Positions 8,940 through 19,160 of a DNA stretch of 64,000 bases are shown one piece after another. Every line of letters begins with the position of its first letter. Position 1 is the stretch's first letter. A program made the position numbers and the translations under genes. Source of the DNA: Massilia sp. BSC265 (GTDB lineage Bacteria > Pseudomonadota > Gammaproteobacteria > Burkholderiales > Burkholderiaceae_D); assembly GCF_000740675.1 (NCBI RefSeq), contig NZ_JPXI01000034.1, positions 1 through 64,000 of the forward strand, in the 5' to 3' direction. A model generated the notes under the pieces. The model was given only the letters and a program-made list of their open reading frames with translations, did no database searches and was not told where the DNA came from.

Positions 8940-11879
8940 TCAGGTTTCCTTTTCAAGCATGGCGTGGAGCGAATGGCGCACGGTCTGGAATTCGTGTTCC
9001 ATGTCGGTGAGGATGCGGTCGGCGCCGTCGACGGTGTCGGCGCGCCCCAACTGTTCGAGTTCCCTGCACAGCGTCGCCAGGCGCGCGGCGCCGATGTTGG
9101 CGCTGGCCGACTTCAGGCTGTGGGCGACGCGGCGCACGCTGCCGGTATCCATGCCCTCGACCGCGGCGCGCAGCGTCGCCAGGTGGCGCGGCGTGTCGCC
9201 CACGTAGGCGGCGATGACCTTCTGCACCAGCGCATCGCCGCCCTCGCGGCTGAGCGCGCGGATGTTGTCGAGCGCCACCCGGTTGACCGACTCGCGCTGG
9301 ATCACCTCGACCGCTTCCTTCGGCAGGCGCGGCGGCGCATCGAGGTGATGGCTGGTGGCCGCCAGCGGCACCGCCACCCAGCGGCCGATGACTGCCGCCA
9401 GTTGCTGCTGGGTGAAGGGTTTCGAAAGGTAGTCGTCCATGCCGGCGGCCAGGCAGGCTTCACGGTCGCCCTGCAGGGCGTTGGCGGTGATGGCGATGAC
9501 CGGCAGCGTGCGTGCGCGGCCCGCTTCGCGTTCGTGGCGGCGGATCGCGGTGGTGGCGGCAAAGCCGTCCATCACCGGCATCTGGCAATCCATCAGCACG
9601 GCGTCGAAACTGCCGGCGCGCACCGCCTGCAGCGCTTCCTGGCCGTTGCGCGCGCAAGTGGCCTCGATGCCCAGGCTTTCCAGCATGGCCTTCGCGACTT
9701 CGACGTTGACCGGATTATCCTCCGCCAGCAGCACGCGGCGGGCGCGTGCGCGGGGCGCAGGACGGGCAGCAGCGGGCGCAGGGAATCCGGCAGCAGGAGC
9801 CGGGGCAGTGGACTTGGCAGGCGCAGGTGCACGGACGGCCGGTGTCGCGATGTTGGTGCCGGCGGCCGCTGTGGCAGTCCCGGCCGGCGCCGTTGCCGCG
9901 CCGGGCGCATGCAGGCGCGCCGCGCAGGCGGCCAGGCAGGCATACATGTCGGCAGCGCGTGCCGGCTTGACCAGCTGGTAGGCGACGCCGGCGGCGCGCC
10001 GCTGCACCGGATCGGCCGCCAGTCGCTCGGGACTGACCAGCACCAGGTGGGTGGCACGCGCCCCGGCATCGGCCTTGATCGAGGCTGCCAGCGCCAGGCC
10101 GCTGGTGTGGGTCATCTCCATGTCGATGACAGCCGCGTCGTAGGGCCGGCCGGCTCTCGCCGCGCTCAGCAGGCGCTCGTAGCCCGCAGCCGCGCTGGCC
10201 GCGCCGTCGGCGGTGGCGCGCCAGGCCCGGAGCTGCTGGGCCAGGTCTTCGCGGCTTTCCTCTTGTTCGTCCACGACCAGGACACGCAGGCCCTCCAACG
10301 GGTGCTGGCGGCGTCCGGGAGCGTCGGGCGCATCGGGATCCACGCGGCGCTTGTCGAAGCTGACCGTGAACCAGAAGATCGAGCCGCGCGTGGGCGCGTT
10401 GTCCACGCCGATGGCGCCGCCCATCAGTTCCACCAGTTGCTTCGAGATGGCCAGCCCCAGACCGGTGCCGCCATAGCGGCGCGTGGTGGAATCGTCGGCC
10501 TGCGAGAAGGCCTCGAACAGGCGCGCCCGCGCTTCGCGCGAGATGCCGATGCCGGTGTCGTGCACCTCGAAGCGCAGCATCACCGACTGGGTATCCTCGC
10601 CGGCCACGCGTACCCGCGCCAGGATGCGTCCCTCCTCTGTGAACTTGATGGCGTTGCCGAGCAGGTTGGCCATGATCTGGCGCAGCCGGTTGGGGTCGCC
10701 GCAGATCGCCACCGGGATGTCGTTGGCGATGTCGAAGTCGAAGCCGATGCCCTTGCTTGCTGCCTGCGGGGTGTAGACGTTGTGGATGTCGTCCAGCAGG
10801 TCCCACAGGTTGAAGTTGATGTACTCGATGGTTAGCTTGCCGGCCTCGATCTTGGAGAAGTCGAGGATGTCGTTGATGATCACCAGCAGGTGCTCGCCGG
10901 AGCGCTTGACCAGTGTCGTGTAGTTGCGCTGGGCTTCGGTGAGCGGGGTCGCGAGCAGCATCTCGGTCATCCCGAGCACGCCGTTCATCGGGGTGCGGAT
11001 CTCGTGGCTCATGGTGGCCAGGAACGCGCTCTTGGCACGGCTGGCGGCTTCGGCGGCGTTCTTGGCCTTTTCCAGCTGTTCGGTGCGCACGCCGACCTGG
11101 CGCTCCAGCTCGTCGCGATGGTGCAGCAGGGCGGCGCCCCTGTCCTCGATCTGGGCCATCATGGTGTTGAAGCTGTCGATCAGCTGGCCCAGTTCGTCGG
11201 TGCGCTGGTGGGCGATCCGCAGGCTGTAGTTCTGGCTGATGGAGACCTTCTGCGCGGCCTGGATCAGCTTCGTGACCGGCTCGGCGATGCTGCGCTTGAA
11301 GCGGCTCGCCATGGCCACCGCGACCACCAGCGACACCAGCATCGCCAGGCCCATCACGGCCAGCCCGGCGAGGATGTCGATCCAGGTCGCGACCAGGTCG
11401 GTCTCGATCATGACCACGCCCACCTGCAGCTCGCCCGCCGTCACCGGCTTGTACAGGCGCATCCGGCGCGAGAGCAGGGCATGGCTCTCGGCATTGGCGG
11501 CGGCCAGGGCTTCGGCATCGATGCCGTCCAACGCCTCGGGCGGGACCAGGTCCTCGGTGGGACTGTCGCTGGTGGCGACGTACTGCGCGAAGGGCTTGCC
11601 GTTGCGGTCGTACAGCACGGCGGAGGCGATGTCGCTCTTGGCCGCGAGTGCGCCCAGCGCAGCGCTGGCACGTGCGCGGTCGCGCAGCAGCAGGTAGTCG
11701 GCACTGCTGGCTGTGATGACCCGGGCAAAGGTCTGGAGCTGCATCGCCTCGTTCTTGCGGTGGTTTGCCACTGAGGTCGCGACGAAGGTCGCGAACACGA
11801 ATAGCAACGCGGTCGCGGTCGAGAGCAGCGAGATGATGGTCAGCTTCTGGTTCAGGCTGGAGCGCTCGAAGTTCGGCAT
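8940..11879 (-). CDS. BarA-like hybrid sensor histidine kinase
   Basis: A 979-aa membrane kinase. It has TM1 (about 14-36), a periplasmic sensor region (about 37-160), TM2 (about 167-191), HAMP, coiled coil, HisKA with phospho-His292 in [13 protein letters not shown], HATPase ([20 protein letters not shown] and later Gly boxes), a first receiver-like domain ([15 protein letters not shown]), a second canonical receiver ([27 protein letters not shown]) and a C-terminal HPt domain ([16 protein letters not shown]). This is the layout of BarA/GacS-type phosphorelays. The ATG at 11879 starts directly before TM1; a TTG 78 bases upstream is less likely. The partner is the GGDEF-EAL regulator encoded one base downstream. 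Confidence 0.93.
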   Translation of the reverse strand: MPNFERSSLNQKLTIISLLSTATALLFVFATFVATSVANHRKNEAMQLQTFARVITASSADYLLLRDRARASAALGALAAKSDIASAVLYDRNGKPFAQYVATSDSPTEDLVPPEALDGIDAEALAAANAESHALLSRRMRLYKPVTAGELQVGVVMIETDLVATWIDILAGLAVMGLAMLVSLVVAVAMASRFKRSIAEPVTKLIQAAQKVSISQNYSLRIAHQRTDELGQLIDSFNTMMAQIEDRGAALLHHRDELERQVGVRTEQLEKAKNAAEAASRAKSAFLATMSHEIRTPMNGVLGMTEMLLATPLTEAQRNYTTLVKRSGEHLLVIINDILDFSKIEAGKLTIEYINFNLWDLLDDIHNVYTPQAASKGIGFDFDIANDIPVAICGDPNRLRQIMANLLGNAIKFTEEGRILARVRVAGEDTQSVMLRFEVHDTGIGISREARARLFEAFSQADDSTTRRYGGTGLGLAISKQLVELMGGAIGVDNAPTRGSIFWFTVSFDKRRVDPDAPDAPGRRQHPLEGLRVLVVDEQEESREDLAQQLRAWRATADGAASAAAGYERLLSAARAGRPYDAAVIDMEMTHTSGLALAASIKADAGARATHLVLVSPERLAADPVQRRAAGVAYQLVKPARAADMYACLAACAARLHAPGAATAPAGTATAAAGTNIATPAVRAPAPAKSTAPAPAAGFPAPAAARPAPRARARRVLLAEDNPVNVEVAKAMLESLGIEATCARNGQEALQAVRAGSFDAVLMDCQMPVMDGFAATTAIRRHEREAGRARTLPVIAITANALQGDREACLAAGMDDYLSKPFTQQQLAAVIGRWVAVPLAATSHHLDAPPRLPKEAVEVIQRESVNRVALDNIRALSREGGDALVQKVIAAYVGDTPRHLATLRAAVEGMDTGSVRRVAHSLKSASANIGAARLATLCRELEQLGRADTVDGADRILTDMEHEFQTVRHSLHAMLEKET

Positions 11880-12143
11880 TCTGATCCCGCAGGCACGGCG
11901 GAGCGGCCCGGCGACGGACGACGCAGGGCTTCCTTTGCGGAATGCAAATTCCCGCAAGAAAAAAATATACGTTCAAGGGGAGGGGGTAGCGTTGACAGAT
12001 GTCAATGTACTTGGGCAAATGAACAATCAGGCCGTGCCGCCTCGCACGCGCTTTCGTCGTGCACCTCTGATCTTTACTAAGTCCGCTGCTGTCGCCAAGC
12101 ATAGACTCGGTGCGTTTGGGCCATGACGACCAGGAGATCCAGC

Positions 12144-13181
12144 ATGAATCTGACCACGCGCATCCTCGAAAACCTGCAGCTTCCCAGGAAGCGTCAAGCC
12201 GGCAAGCATCCCGACACCGCATTGGCGGTGCAGCCAGGGGGGGCCACGCCCCTGCCTTTCGCCGAGCAGATCGATCTTCTCCATACCGCGCTGTTCGGAT
12301 GGCCCTGCGACCACCTGACCCCGCTCGACGAGTACCTGGCCTGCGAGAATATCCACCAGGTCGCGCTCAAGATGCTCGATTCGCACCGGTTCCGCTGGGA
12401 TATCCGCGAAAAGATCGGCCTGTGGCCCCACGAGAAATGGGTAATGACCGAGTACCGTGGCCTGCAGATCTGGGTGAACTTGTTCGACGGCTTCGTGTCG
12501 TTTGGCGTGCTGCACGGCAACTGGGAAAATCACGAAGTCGACTTCATGCTGTCGTGGTTGGGCGAAGGAGATGGGCTCATCGACGCCGGCGCGAACATCG
12601 GTGTGTTCACGATCCAGGCCGCCAGGGCGGTGGGCGACACCGGCCGCGTGTATGCCTTCGAGCCGATGCGCAACACCTTCGACATGCTGGCGCGCAGTGT
12701 GCGTGCCAACGGGTTCGAAAACCGCTGCGTCCTTTTCAACGAAGGCCTGGGCGCGAGCGAAGGCGAGGGCTCCTTCCACCTGAGTGCCCACGCGACCAAT
12801 CCCGGGAGCTCCTATATCTCGGCCGATGCACGCGGCGAACGCATCCGCATCCGCCCGCTCGATTCGGTCGAGTACGAACGCCGTATCCGCTTCATCAAGA
12901 TGGATGTCGAGGGCTTCGAGCCGCACATCATCCGCGGCGCGACCAAGACCCTGGCCGAGCATGCGCCGGTCATCCTGACCGAATTCTTCCCGCGCTCCCT
13001 GCGCGAGATCGGCGACATTTCCGGCCCCGGCTACGTGGCGATGCTGGAGAAGCTGGGCTACACCATGCAGGTCTTCACCACCGACGGAACACCCGGCGAG
13101 CGGGTGACGTCCGGCAACGCCCATCGTTTCGACGACATCGCGTCGCCGATCAACCTGGTCTGCCTTCCTGCCAAGCGATAA
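12144..13181 (+). CDS. FkbM family methyltransferase
   Basis: A 345-aa SAM-dependent methyltransferase. Motif I is GLIDAGANIGVFTIQAAR, followed by VYAFEPMRNTFDML and the family's characteristic IRFIKMDVEGFEPHIIRGA. FkbM-type enzymes O-methylate sugars or hydroxyl groups of polysaccharides and secondary metabolites; the acceptor is not evident here. AGGAG lies 8 bases upstream of the ATG at 12144; an in-frame ATG at 12123 lacks a site. It stands alone, followed by a nested palindromic repeat. Confidence 0.88.
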   Translation: MNLTTRILENLQLPRKRQAGKHPDTALAVQPGGATPLPFAEQIDLLHTALFGWPCDHLTPLDEYLACENIHQVALKMLDSHRFRWDIREKIGLWPHEKWVMTEYRGLQIWVNLFDGFVSFGVLHGNWENHEVDFMLSWLGEGDGLIDAGANIGVFTIQAARAVGDTGRVYAFEPMRNTFDMLARSVRANGFENRCVLFNEGLGASEGEGSFHLSAHATNPGSSYISADARGERIRIRPLDSVEYERRIRFIKMDVEGFEPHIIRGATKTLAEHAPVILTEFFPRSLREIGDISGPGYVAMLEKLGYTMQVFTTDGTPGERVTSGNAHRFDDIASPINLVCLPAKR

Positions 13182-13188
13182 AAGCAGG

Positions 13189-13332
13189 AATGGACCCCAC
13201 AGGGCAATGCCTGTCAGTTAGGAAGAACTGTAGGGTGGGCGGGTAATGCCGGGCATTGCCCGGCATTACCCCGCCCACCCTACGGATGAGCGGCGCCTCT
13301 TAAGTGACCGGCATTGCCCCACAGGGTCCATT
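13189..13332. repeat. Nested palindromic element (REP-like)
   Basis: An outer imperfect inverted repeat (AATGGACCC... at 13189-13220 with ...GGGTCCATT at 13301-13332) encloses an inner palindrome. The inner left arm GTAGGGTGGGCGGGTAAT begins at 13230 and pairs with the right arm at 13258-13283, with a single one-base bulge. The inner ends match the other REP-like elements in the window. It lies between the end of the methyltransferase and ybdD and could act as a bidirectional transcription terminator. Confidence 0.75.
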
Positions 13333-13376
13333 CCAGACCCCGTCGGGCCCCTCCGTCAACCATCGTCAGCGCGTCT

Positions 13377-13595
13377 TCAGCAGCACGTTGCGCGCTTGCC
13401 GCCGTAGCGTGCCTCCTGGCGCTCCCGGAAAAACTCCTCGTACGTCATCGGCGTCTGGTCCGGATGGGTACGCTCCATGTGCGCCAGGTAGGTGTCGTAC
13501 TCGGGCAGGCCGACCATCAGGCGCATGCTCTGCCCGAGGTACTTGCCTGCCTGCCTGGTAGCCTGCACGCCTGCGTCGAGAAGGTCGCCGAACAT
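13377..13595 (-). CDS. ybdD: YbdD/YjiX family small protein
   Basis: A 72-aa protein matching the YbdD/YjiX (DUF466) family: [46 protein letters not shown]. These proteins are encoded directly after CstA-type transporters. In the enterobacterial BtsT and CstA systems the partner protein supports pyruvate uptake. The start overlaps the cstA stop by one base (TGATG), so translation is probably coupled. The tail here ends KRATCC. Confidence 0.9.
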   Translation of the reverse strand: MFGDLLDAGVQATRQAGKYLGQSMRLMVGLPEYDTYLAHMERTHPDQTPMTYEEFFRERQEARYGGKRATCC

Positions 13596-15661
13596 CACTG
13601 CACCTGTGGGTTTGGCATGGCGACGTAGGCCGTTTCCTTGGCGGTCGGGCCGCTGCTCGAGCGTGCGGCCATGATCGTGCGGATGCCGTACACCAGCACC
13701 GACAGCACCACGAGCATGAAGAAGCCCGTCAGCGTGGCGTTCACGTAGTCGTTGAAGATGATGCGCTCCATCTGCCCGATGGTCTTGGCCGGAGCCAGCA
13801 CCGTGCCGGCGTCGTGCGCGGCCTGGAACTTGCTGGCATGGGCCAGGAAGCCGACCTTCGGATCGTCCAGGAAGATCTTCTGCCAGCCGGCGGTCAGGGT
13901 GCAGGCCAGCAGCCAGACGGTCGGCACGATGGTGACCCAGGCGTACTGCGCACGCTTCATCTTGAACAGCACGCAGGTACCGAGGATCAGCGCGACGGCG
14001 GCCAGCATCTGGTTGGCGATGCCGAACAGCGGCCACAAGGTATTGATGCCGCCCAGCGGATCGACCACGCCCTGGTACAGGAAGTAGCCCCAGGCCGCCA
14101 CGCACAAGCCGGTGGCCAGCAGGTTGGCCGGGAGCGACTCGGTGCGCTTCAGCGACGGCGCGAAGGCGCCCAGCAGGTCCTGCAGCATGAAGCGCCCGGC
14201 ACGGGTGCCCGCATCCACCGCGGTCAGGATGAACAGCGCCTCGAACAGGATCGCGAAGTGGTACCAGAAGGCCATCATGGCCGGGCCGCCGACCACGTTC
14301 GACAGGATGTGGGCCATGCCCACGGCCAGGGTCGGGGCGCCGCCGGCGCGCGAGATGATCGTGTTTTCGCCGACATCCCTGGCCATTTGCTCGAGCGACT
14401 CGGGCGTGATCACGAAGCCCATCTGCGACACGGCGCTTGCCGCCGATTGTGCGGTAGTGCCCAGCACCGCGGCCGGGCTGTTCATCGCGAAGTAGATGCC
14501 CGGGTCGATGGTGGACGCCGCCACCAGCGCCATGATGGCGACGAAGGATTCCATCAGCATGCCGCCGTAGCCGATGAAGCGGGCGTGGGTCTCGTTCTCG
14601 ATCATCTTCGGCGTGGTGCCCGACGAGATCAGCGCGTGGAAGCCCGACACCGCGCCGCAGGCGATGGTGATGAACAGGAAGGGGAACAGGTTGCCCGACC
14701 AGACCGGGCCGCTGCCGTCGATGAATTTGGTCACGGCAGGCATGCGTAGTTCAGGGGCGACGATCAGGATGCCGATCGCCAGCGCCACGATGGTGCCGAT
14801 CTTCAAGAAGGTGGACAGGTAGTCGCGCGGCGCCAGCAACAGCCACACGGGGATGACCGAGGCGACGAAGCCGTAGCCGATCAGCATCCAGGTCAGCTGG
14901 GTGCCGGTGAAGTCGAACATCGGGCCCAGGGTGGCCGATTCGTGCACCCACTGGCCGCCGATGATGGCCAGCATCAGCAGCACGAAGCCGATGATCGAGA
15001 CCTCGCCGATGCGGCCGACGCGCACGTAGCGCGAGTACAGGCCCATGAACAGCGCGATCGGGATGGTCGCCATCACGGTGAAGCTGCCCCACGGCGAGTG
15101 CGTGAGCGCCTTCACGACGATGAGCGCCAGCACCGCCAGGATGATCACCATGATCATGAAGCAGCCCAGCAGCGCGATCAGGCCCGGGATCTCGCCCATC
15201 TCGGACTTGATCAGGTCGCCGAGCGAGCGGCCGTCGCGGCGGGTGGACATGAACAGCACGATGAAGTCCTGGACGGCGCCGGCAAAGACGACGCCGGCCA
15301 GGATCCACATCATGCCGGGCAGGTAGCCCATCTGGGCCGCCAGCACCGGGCCCACCAGCGGGCCGGCGCCGGCGATCGCGGCGAAGTGGTGGCCGTACAG
15401 CACGTACTTGTTGGTCGGGACATAGTCCAGGCCGTCGTTGTACTTGTAGGCCGGCGTCTGGCGTGTCGGGTCCAGTCCCAGCGCCTTGTAGGCGATGAAC
15501 TTGCTGTAGAAGCGGTAGGCGATCAGGTAGACGCAGACTGCTGCTGCGACGATCCAGATCGCATTGATGGTTTCGCCGCGCTTGACGGCGATGAAACCGA
15601 GCGAAAATGCGCCGAGGATCGACAGTGCGATCCAGCCGAGCGCGCCCGACATGCGTTTCAT
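13595..15661 (-). CDS. cstA: CstA family carbon starvation/pyruvate transporter
   Basis: A 688-aa polytopic membrane protein of the CstA family, with the expected N-terminal [22 protein letters not shown] and [26 protein letters not shown] motifs and about 16-18 hydrophobic helices. In E. coli CstA and its paralogue BtsT take up pyruvate under nutrient limitation. AGGAG precedes the ATG. ybdD follows with a one-base overlap. A two-component system is divergently transcribed upstream, and the shared intergenic region contains a promoter and dyads described separately, so regulation by that system is likely. Confidence 0.95.
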   Translation of the reverse strand: MKRMSGALGWIALSILGAFSLGFIAVKRGETINAIWIVAAAVCVYLIAYRFYSKFIAYKALGLDPTRQTPAYKYNDGLDYVPTNKYVLYGHHFAAIAGAGPLVGPVLAAQMGYLPGMMWILAGVVFAGAVQDFIVLFMSTRRDGRSLGDLIKSEMGEIPGLIALLGCFMIMVIILAVLALIVVKALTHSPWGSFTVMATIPIALFMGLYSRYVRVGRIGEVSIIGFVLLMLAIIGGQWVHESATLGPMFDFTGTQLTWMLIGYGFVASVIPVWLLLAPRDYLSTFLKIGTIVALAIGILIVAPELRMPAVTKFIDGSGPVWSGNLFPFLFITIACGAVSGFHALISSGTTPKMIENETHARFIGYGGMLMESFVAIMALVAASTIDPGIYFAMNSPAAVLGTTAQSAASAVSQMGFVITPESLEQMARDVGENTIISRAGGAPTLAVGMAHILSNVVGGPAMMAFWYHFAILFEALFILTAVDAGTRAGRFMLQDLLGAFAPSLKRTESLPANLLATGLCVAAWGYFLYQGVVDPLGGINTLWPLFGIANQMLAAVALILGTCVLFKMKRAQYAWVTIVPTVWLLACTLTAGWQKIFLDDPKVGFLAHASKFQAAHDAGTVLAPAKTIGQMERIIFNDYVNATLTGFFMLVVLSVLVYGIRTIMAARSSSGPTAKETAYVAMPNPQVQ

Positions 15662-15744
15662 GGTGCTCCTCCGAGGATGTTAAAACTTGTTCTTGGCCGG
15701 TCGGGTGCGTCTTGACCGGCGGTTTTTTGGACAGCGTACCGGAG

Positions 15745-15773
15745 AGTATGTTGCACGAATATCAGCACCACAA
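15745..15773 (-). promoter_or_regulatory. Candidate sigma-70 promoter of cstA
   Basis: On the minus strand TTGTGG (15768-15773) and CATACT (15745-15750) are separated by 17 bases, giving a start near 15738 and a leader of about 77 nt before cstA. The -35 box is weak, which fits an activator-dependent promoter. Confidence 0.5.
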
Positions 15774-15782
15774 GCGCACCAT

Positions 15783-15807
15783 TACGCAGGTCCTGCGTAG
15801 TACTACG
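15783..15807. promoter_or_regulatory. Dyad cluster upstream of cstA promoter
   Basis: Two perfect overlapping palindromes: TACGCAG-GTC-CTGCGTA (15783-15799) and CGTAGTACTACG (15796-15807). They begin 9 bases upstream of the candidate -35 box, at about -50 to -70 relative to the predicted start. They are a likely binding site for the LuxR-type response regulator encoded on the other side. Confidence 0.55.
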
Positions 15808-15879
15808 TAGCGGGGGCGGCATCGGCAGCCCGTCCGTTTCCCCCTTAAAATGCTGGCCTGATTTATTGGGAGAAACAGG

Positions 15880-17244
15880 ATGCGCTTGAGGCAAAAGGTC
15901 ATCGTGCTGGCGATCGGGCCACTGATCGTGGTCATGTGCGCGATCGCCCTGTTCGTGCGCCAGCAGGCCGTCGAGCTGGCCCAGCAGCAACGCGCCACCA
16001 TCCAGCGCGCTTACCTGGCCAGCAAGGAGGCCGAGCTGCGCCACTACGTGGCCCTGGCTACGCACTCGATCGGCCACCTGGTCCGCAGCAAGCGCACCGA
16101 CGCCGCCACCCTGGAGGAGGCCAAGCGCATCCTCGGCGCGCTGAGCTTCGGCGACGACGGTTATTTCTTCGTGTACGACATGCAGGGCCGCAGCCTGATG
16201 CACCCGCGCCAGCCCGAGCTGGTCGGCACCGAAATGTGGAACTGGCGCGACGCCAACGGCGTGCCCACCATCCAGCGCCTGATCGAGCGCGCCCGCGCCG
16301 GCGGAGGCTTCCACCGCTACACCTGGTCCAAGCCATCCTCCGATCGGGCCGCACCCAAGCTCGGCTACGTGGTGCCGGTGGCGCACTGGGGCTGGGTGAT
16401 GGGCACCGGGATCTATCTCGACGACGTCGAGGCCGCGCTGGCGCAGGTCGATGCCCAGCAGTCGCGCAACATCGACGAGACGATGCTGTGGATCGCCGGC
16501 CTGGCCGTGCTGGCATCATGCGCGGTGGCGGCCGGCGGCCTGGTGCTCAATCTGCGCGAGCTACGGGTAGCCGACGCCAAGCTCAAGGCGCTGGCCCAGC
16601 GCGTGGCCGAATCGCAGGAAGAAGAACGGGCGCGCCTGTCGCGCGACCTGCATGACGGGATCAGCCAGGCGCTGGTCTCGGTCAAGCTTCAGCTGGAGGC
16701 CGGCATCATCCGCCTCGACGGCGACGCGGCCCAGCAGCAGCAGGCGCGCGGCGCGCTCGAGCGCACCGTGGAGCAGGTGAAGACGGTACTGGGCGAAGTG
16801 CGGCGCATTTCGCACGACCTGCGTCCGGCCTTGCTGGACGACCTGGGCCTGGCGCCGGCGCTCGACCACCTGGCCAGCGAGTTCGGACGCCACAGCGGCA
16901 CACCGGTGCGCTTCCGCTCGGAAGGGGCGATGGACGGGTTGCCCGAGATGGCCGGGACGGTGCTGTTCCGGATCGCCCAGGAAGCGCTGACCAATGCCGA
17001 ACGCCACGCCGGGGCGCGCCAGGTGGAGATGAGCCTGGTGCGGCGCGGCCGCTGCCTGAGCCTGAGCATCGCCGACGACGGCGGCGGCTTCGACGCCCAC
17101 GACATCGCCCAGCACCCGCAGCGCGGCATCGGCCTGCGCAACATGATGGAAAGGATGGAAGCGATCGGCGGCCGGCTCGCGATCGATTCCTCGCCGCTCG
17201 GCACCCGCGTGGTGGCCAGCATCGACCTGAAGGAGGGAACATGA
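15880..17244 (+). CDS. Cache-domain sensor histidine kinase (NarX/HisKA_3 type)
   Basis: A 454-aa membrane kinase. It has TM1 (about 7-27), a periplasmic single-Cache domain (about 35-190, with GDDGYFFVYDMQGRSLMHP and the Trp-rich WGWVMGTGIYLDDV end), TM2 (about 200-223), a coiled coil, a HisKA_3 dimerisation domain with phospho-His258 in RLSRDLHDGISQAL, and an HATPase (RIAQEALTNAERHA, DDGGGF, GIGLRNMMERM). Cache domains of this kind often bind small carboxylates. The stop overlaps the regulator's ATG (ATGA at 17241-17244). It is divergent from cstA, which suggests control of uptake of a substrate such as pyruvate; that is inference. Confidence 0.9.
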   Translation: MRLRQKVIVLAIGPLIVVMCAIALFVRQQAVELAQQQRATIQRAYLASKEAELRHYVALATHSIGHLVRSKRTDAATLEEAKRILGALSFGDDGYFFVYDMQGRSLMHPRQPELVGTEMWNWRDANGVPTIQRLIERARAGGGFHRYTWSKPSSDRAAPKLGYVVPVAHWGWVMGTGIYLDDVEAALAQVDAQQSRNIDETMLWIAGLAVLASCAVAAGGLVLNLRELRVADAKLKALAQRVAESQEEERARLSRDLHDGISQALVSVKLQLEAGIIRLDGDAAQQQQARGALERTVEQVKTVLGEVRRISHDLRPALLDDLGLAPALDHLASEFGRHSGTPVRFRSEGAMDGLPEMAGTVLFRIAQEALTNAERHAGARQVEMSLVRRGRCLSLSIADDGGGFDAHDIAQHPQRGIGLRNMMERMEAIGGRLAIDSSPLGTRVVASIDLKEGT

Positions 17245-17882
17245 CGGAAGACGGACGCGAAATACGCATCCTGCTGGTGGACGACCACCCCCTGGTGCGC
17301 GACGGCCTGCGCGCGCGCCTGGAAGCCGCGCCGCGCCTGTGTGTGGTCGGCGAAGCCGGATCCGGCCAGGAAGCCATCGAGCAGGCCGGCGCCTGCCGGC
17401 CCGATCTGGTGCTGATGGACGTGAACATGAAGGGCGGCAGCGGCATCGAAGCCACCGCGCGCCTGCTGCAGCACTATCCAGGCATCGCGGTGCTGATCCT
17501 GTCGATGCACGACAAGCCCGAATACGTGACCCAGGCGATCGGGGCCGGCGCGCGCGGCTACGTGCTGAAGGACGCGCCGGGCAAGGACATCGTGCTGGCA
17601 ATCGACACCGTGATGGGTGGCGGCATCTACTATAGCGCCGCACTGGCGCGCCAGCTGGCCAGCGCGACGGCGCCGGATAACGTGCTGACCGCGCGCGAGG
17701 AGGAAGTCCTGAACCACATCGCCGGCGGCCAATCGAACAAGCAGATCGCCCGCGCGCTCGACCTGTCTGTACGCACCGTGGAAACCCACCGCCTCAACAT
17801 CAAGCGCAAGCTCGGCATCGAAGGGCAGGCCGAACTGATCCGCTTCGCCGTAAAGCGGGCAGAAAACCGCGGTTATGCATGA
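17241..17882 (+). CDS. LuxR/NarL-family response regulator
   Basis: A 213-aa regulator with a receiver domain (residues 8-125; acidic pocket DD14-15, phospho-Asp60 in LVLMDVNM, Lys in YVLKDAPG) and a C-terminal LuxR HTH (LTAREEEVLNHIAGGQSNKQIARALDLSVRTVETHRLNIKRKLG). It overlaps the kinase gene by 4 bp and is the obvious cognate partner. A likely target is the dyad cluster in front of cstA. Confidence 0.93.
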   Translation: MTEDGREIRILLVDDHPLVRDGLRARLEAAPRLCVVGEAGSGQEAIEQAGACRPDLVLMDVNMKGGSGIEATARLLQHYPGIAVLILSMHDKPEYVTQAIGAGARGYVLKDAPGKDIVLAIDTVMGGGIYYSAALARQLASATAPDNVLTAREEEVLNHIAGGQSNKQIARALDLSVRTVETHRLNIKRKLGIEGQAELIRFAVKRAENRGYA

Positions 17883-17918
17883 GTATGTACGAATAGTATC
17901 TCGAAAGAAATAAAACTG

Positions 17919-17947
17919 TTGCTTTCTAATAATCTGTCGAATAAGAT
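17919..17947 (+). promoter_or_regulatory. Candidate sigma-70 promoter for the HDOD gene
   Basis: TTGCTT (17919-17924) and TAAGAT (17942-17947) are spaced by 17 bases in a locally AT-rich gap, predicting a start near 17954, a short distance before the HDOD gene. Confidence 0.45.
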
Positions 17948-17987
17948 TGATTGAATATCATTCAGAGCCCGCGCATTGAAACCCAAC

Positions 17988-19160
17988 ATGGCCGAGCTGG
18001 ACCCCGACTCGTTTCCGCTGGTAGCAATCGACCCGGTCGCCAATGGGCAGAACGAGTGGGTCGCGCTGTGCCTGCGCGTCGCGGGCGGCCCGGAGCTGCC
18101 TCAGCGCCTGCAAGCCGTGTTCGGCAACCCAGACCTGCTGGCCGCGATCGCTCCGCTCGACGGGCTCCTGTTGCTCGACCATCCCGCACCTTTGAGCCCG
18201 CCCGTACTGTCCCTGTTGCCGGCCAACCGCATCGGCTTTGTCATGTCCGCCGGCGCGCTCCTCGAGGACGGCGTGGCGCGCCGCCTCACCGAACTGCACG
18301 AACTTGGCTACCGCCTCTGGCTCGACGGCAGTCCGCCTGCTGGCGTCACCGTGCCGCCGGCGTTGCGCACCATCGCGCGCGACTGCACCCGCGACCCCAT
18401 GCCTGCAGGACGCCTGGCCGCGCTGTTCGGTCCGCACCTGGCACGCCGCGTCGACAGCGCCGCCAGTTTCATGCAAAGCGAGATGGCCGGCTTCGACTGG
18501 TTCAGCGGCGACTACCCGTATGACCCGGCATCAAGCGCCAGCCATACCTCGGACGGCAGCTCGCGCCGCCGCATCCTGACCCTGCTCGGCCTGCTGTCGC
18601 GCGATGCCGATTCGCGTGAACTCGAGCAGCAGCTCAAGCAGGATCCGGGGCTGTCCTATCACCTGCTCAAGCTGGTCAACTCGGCCGCCTTCGCGGTCAG
18701 CACCCAGATCACCAGCTTCAACCAGGCCATCAACCTCCTCGGCCGGCGCCAGCTGCAGCGCTGGCTGCAACTGCTGCTGTACGCGCGCCAGCAGGCCGAC
18801 GGCCTGCCGAACCTGCTGCTGCCGCTGGCGGCGCGGCGCGGTGCGCAGCTGGAAGCGCTGTGCAAGGGGGGCGGGGGAGAGCGCGACGACTGCGACCTGG
18901 CCTTCATGACCGGTGTGTTCTCGCTGCTCGACCGGCTGCTGCAGATGCCGATGACGGAGATCGTCGCCGACCTCCACCTGCCCGAGCACGTGTCAAGCGC
19001 GCTGCTGGAGCGCAGCGGGGAACTCGGCAGCTGGCTGCGCCTGACGGAAACCCATCCCTCGCTGGAAGCCCTCGACGCGGCGGGCATCGATGCCGCCGAC
19101 TGGTGGAACAGCCAGTTGAACGCCTATCACTGGGCCATCCAGGTGGGACGGAATGTCTGA
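17988..19160 (+). CDS. HDOD domain protein with degenerate EAL-like N-terminus (YuxH type)
   Basis: A 390-aa protein. The N-terminal about 175 residues have the hydrophobic strand pattern of an EAL barrel but no EAL motif or metal ligands. The C-terminal part is an HDOD domain (RRRILTLLGLLSRDADSRELEQQLKQDPGLSYHLLKLVNSAAF, then INLLGRRQLQRWLQLLLYA). Proteins of this layout are non-catalytic signalling adaptors; the exact role is unknown. The ATG at 17988 is preferred, and a TTG at 17976 is possible. Its end overlaps the next GGDEF-EAL gene by 8 bp, which suggests a shared c-di-GMP pathway. Confidence 0.82.
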   Translation: MAELDPDSFPLVAIDPVANGQNEWVALCLRVAGGPELPQRLQAVFGNPDLLAAIAPLDGLLLLDHPAPLSPPVLSLLPANRIGFVMSAGALLEDGVARRLTELHELGYRLWLDGSPPAGVTVPPALRTIARDCTRDPMPAGRLAALFGPHLARRVDSAASFMQSEMAGFDWFSGDYPYDPASSASHTSDGSSRRRILTLLGLLSRDADSRELEQQLKQDPGLSYHLLKLVNSAAFAVSTQITSFNQAINLLGRRQLQRWLQLLLYARQQADGLPNLLLPLAARRGAQLEALCKGGGGERDDCDLAFMTGVFSLLDRLLQMPMTEIVADLHLPEHVSSALLERSGELGSWLRLTETHPSLEALDAAGIDAADWWNSQLNAYHWAIQVGRNV

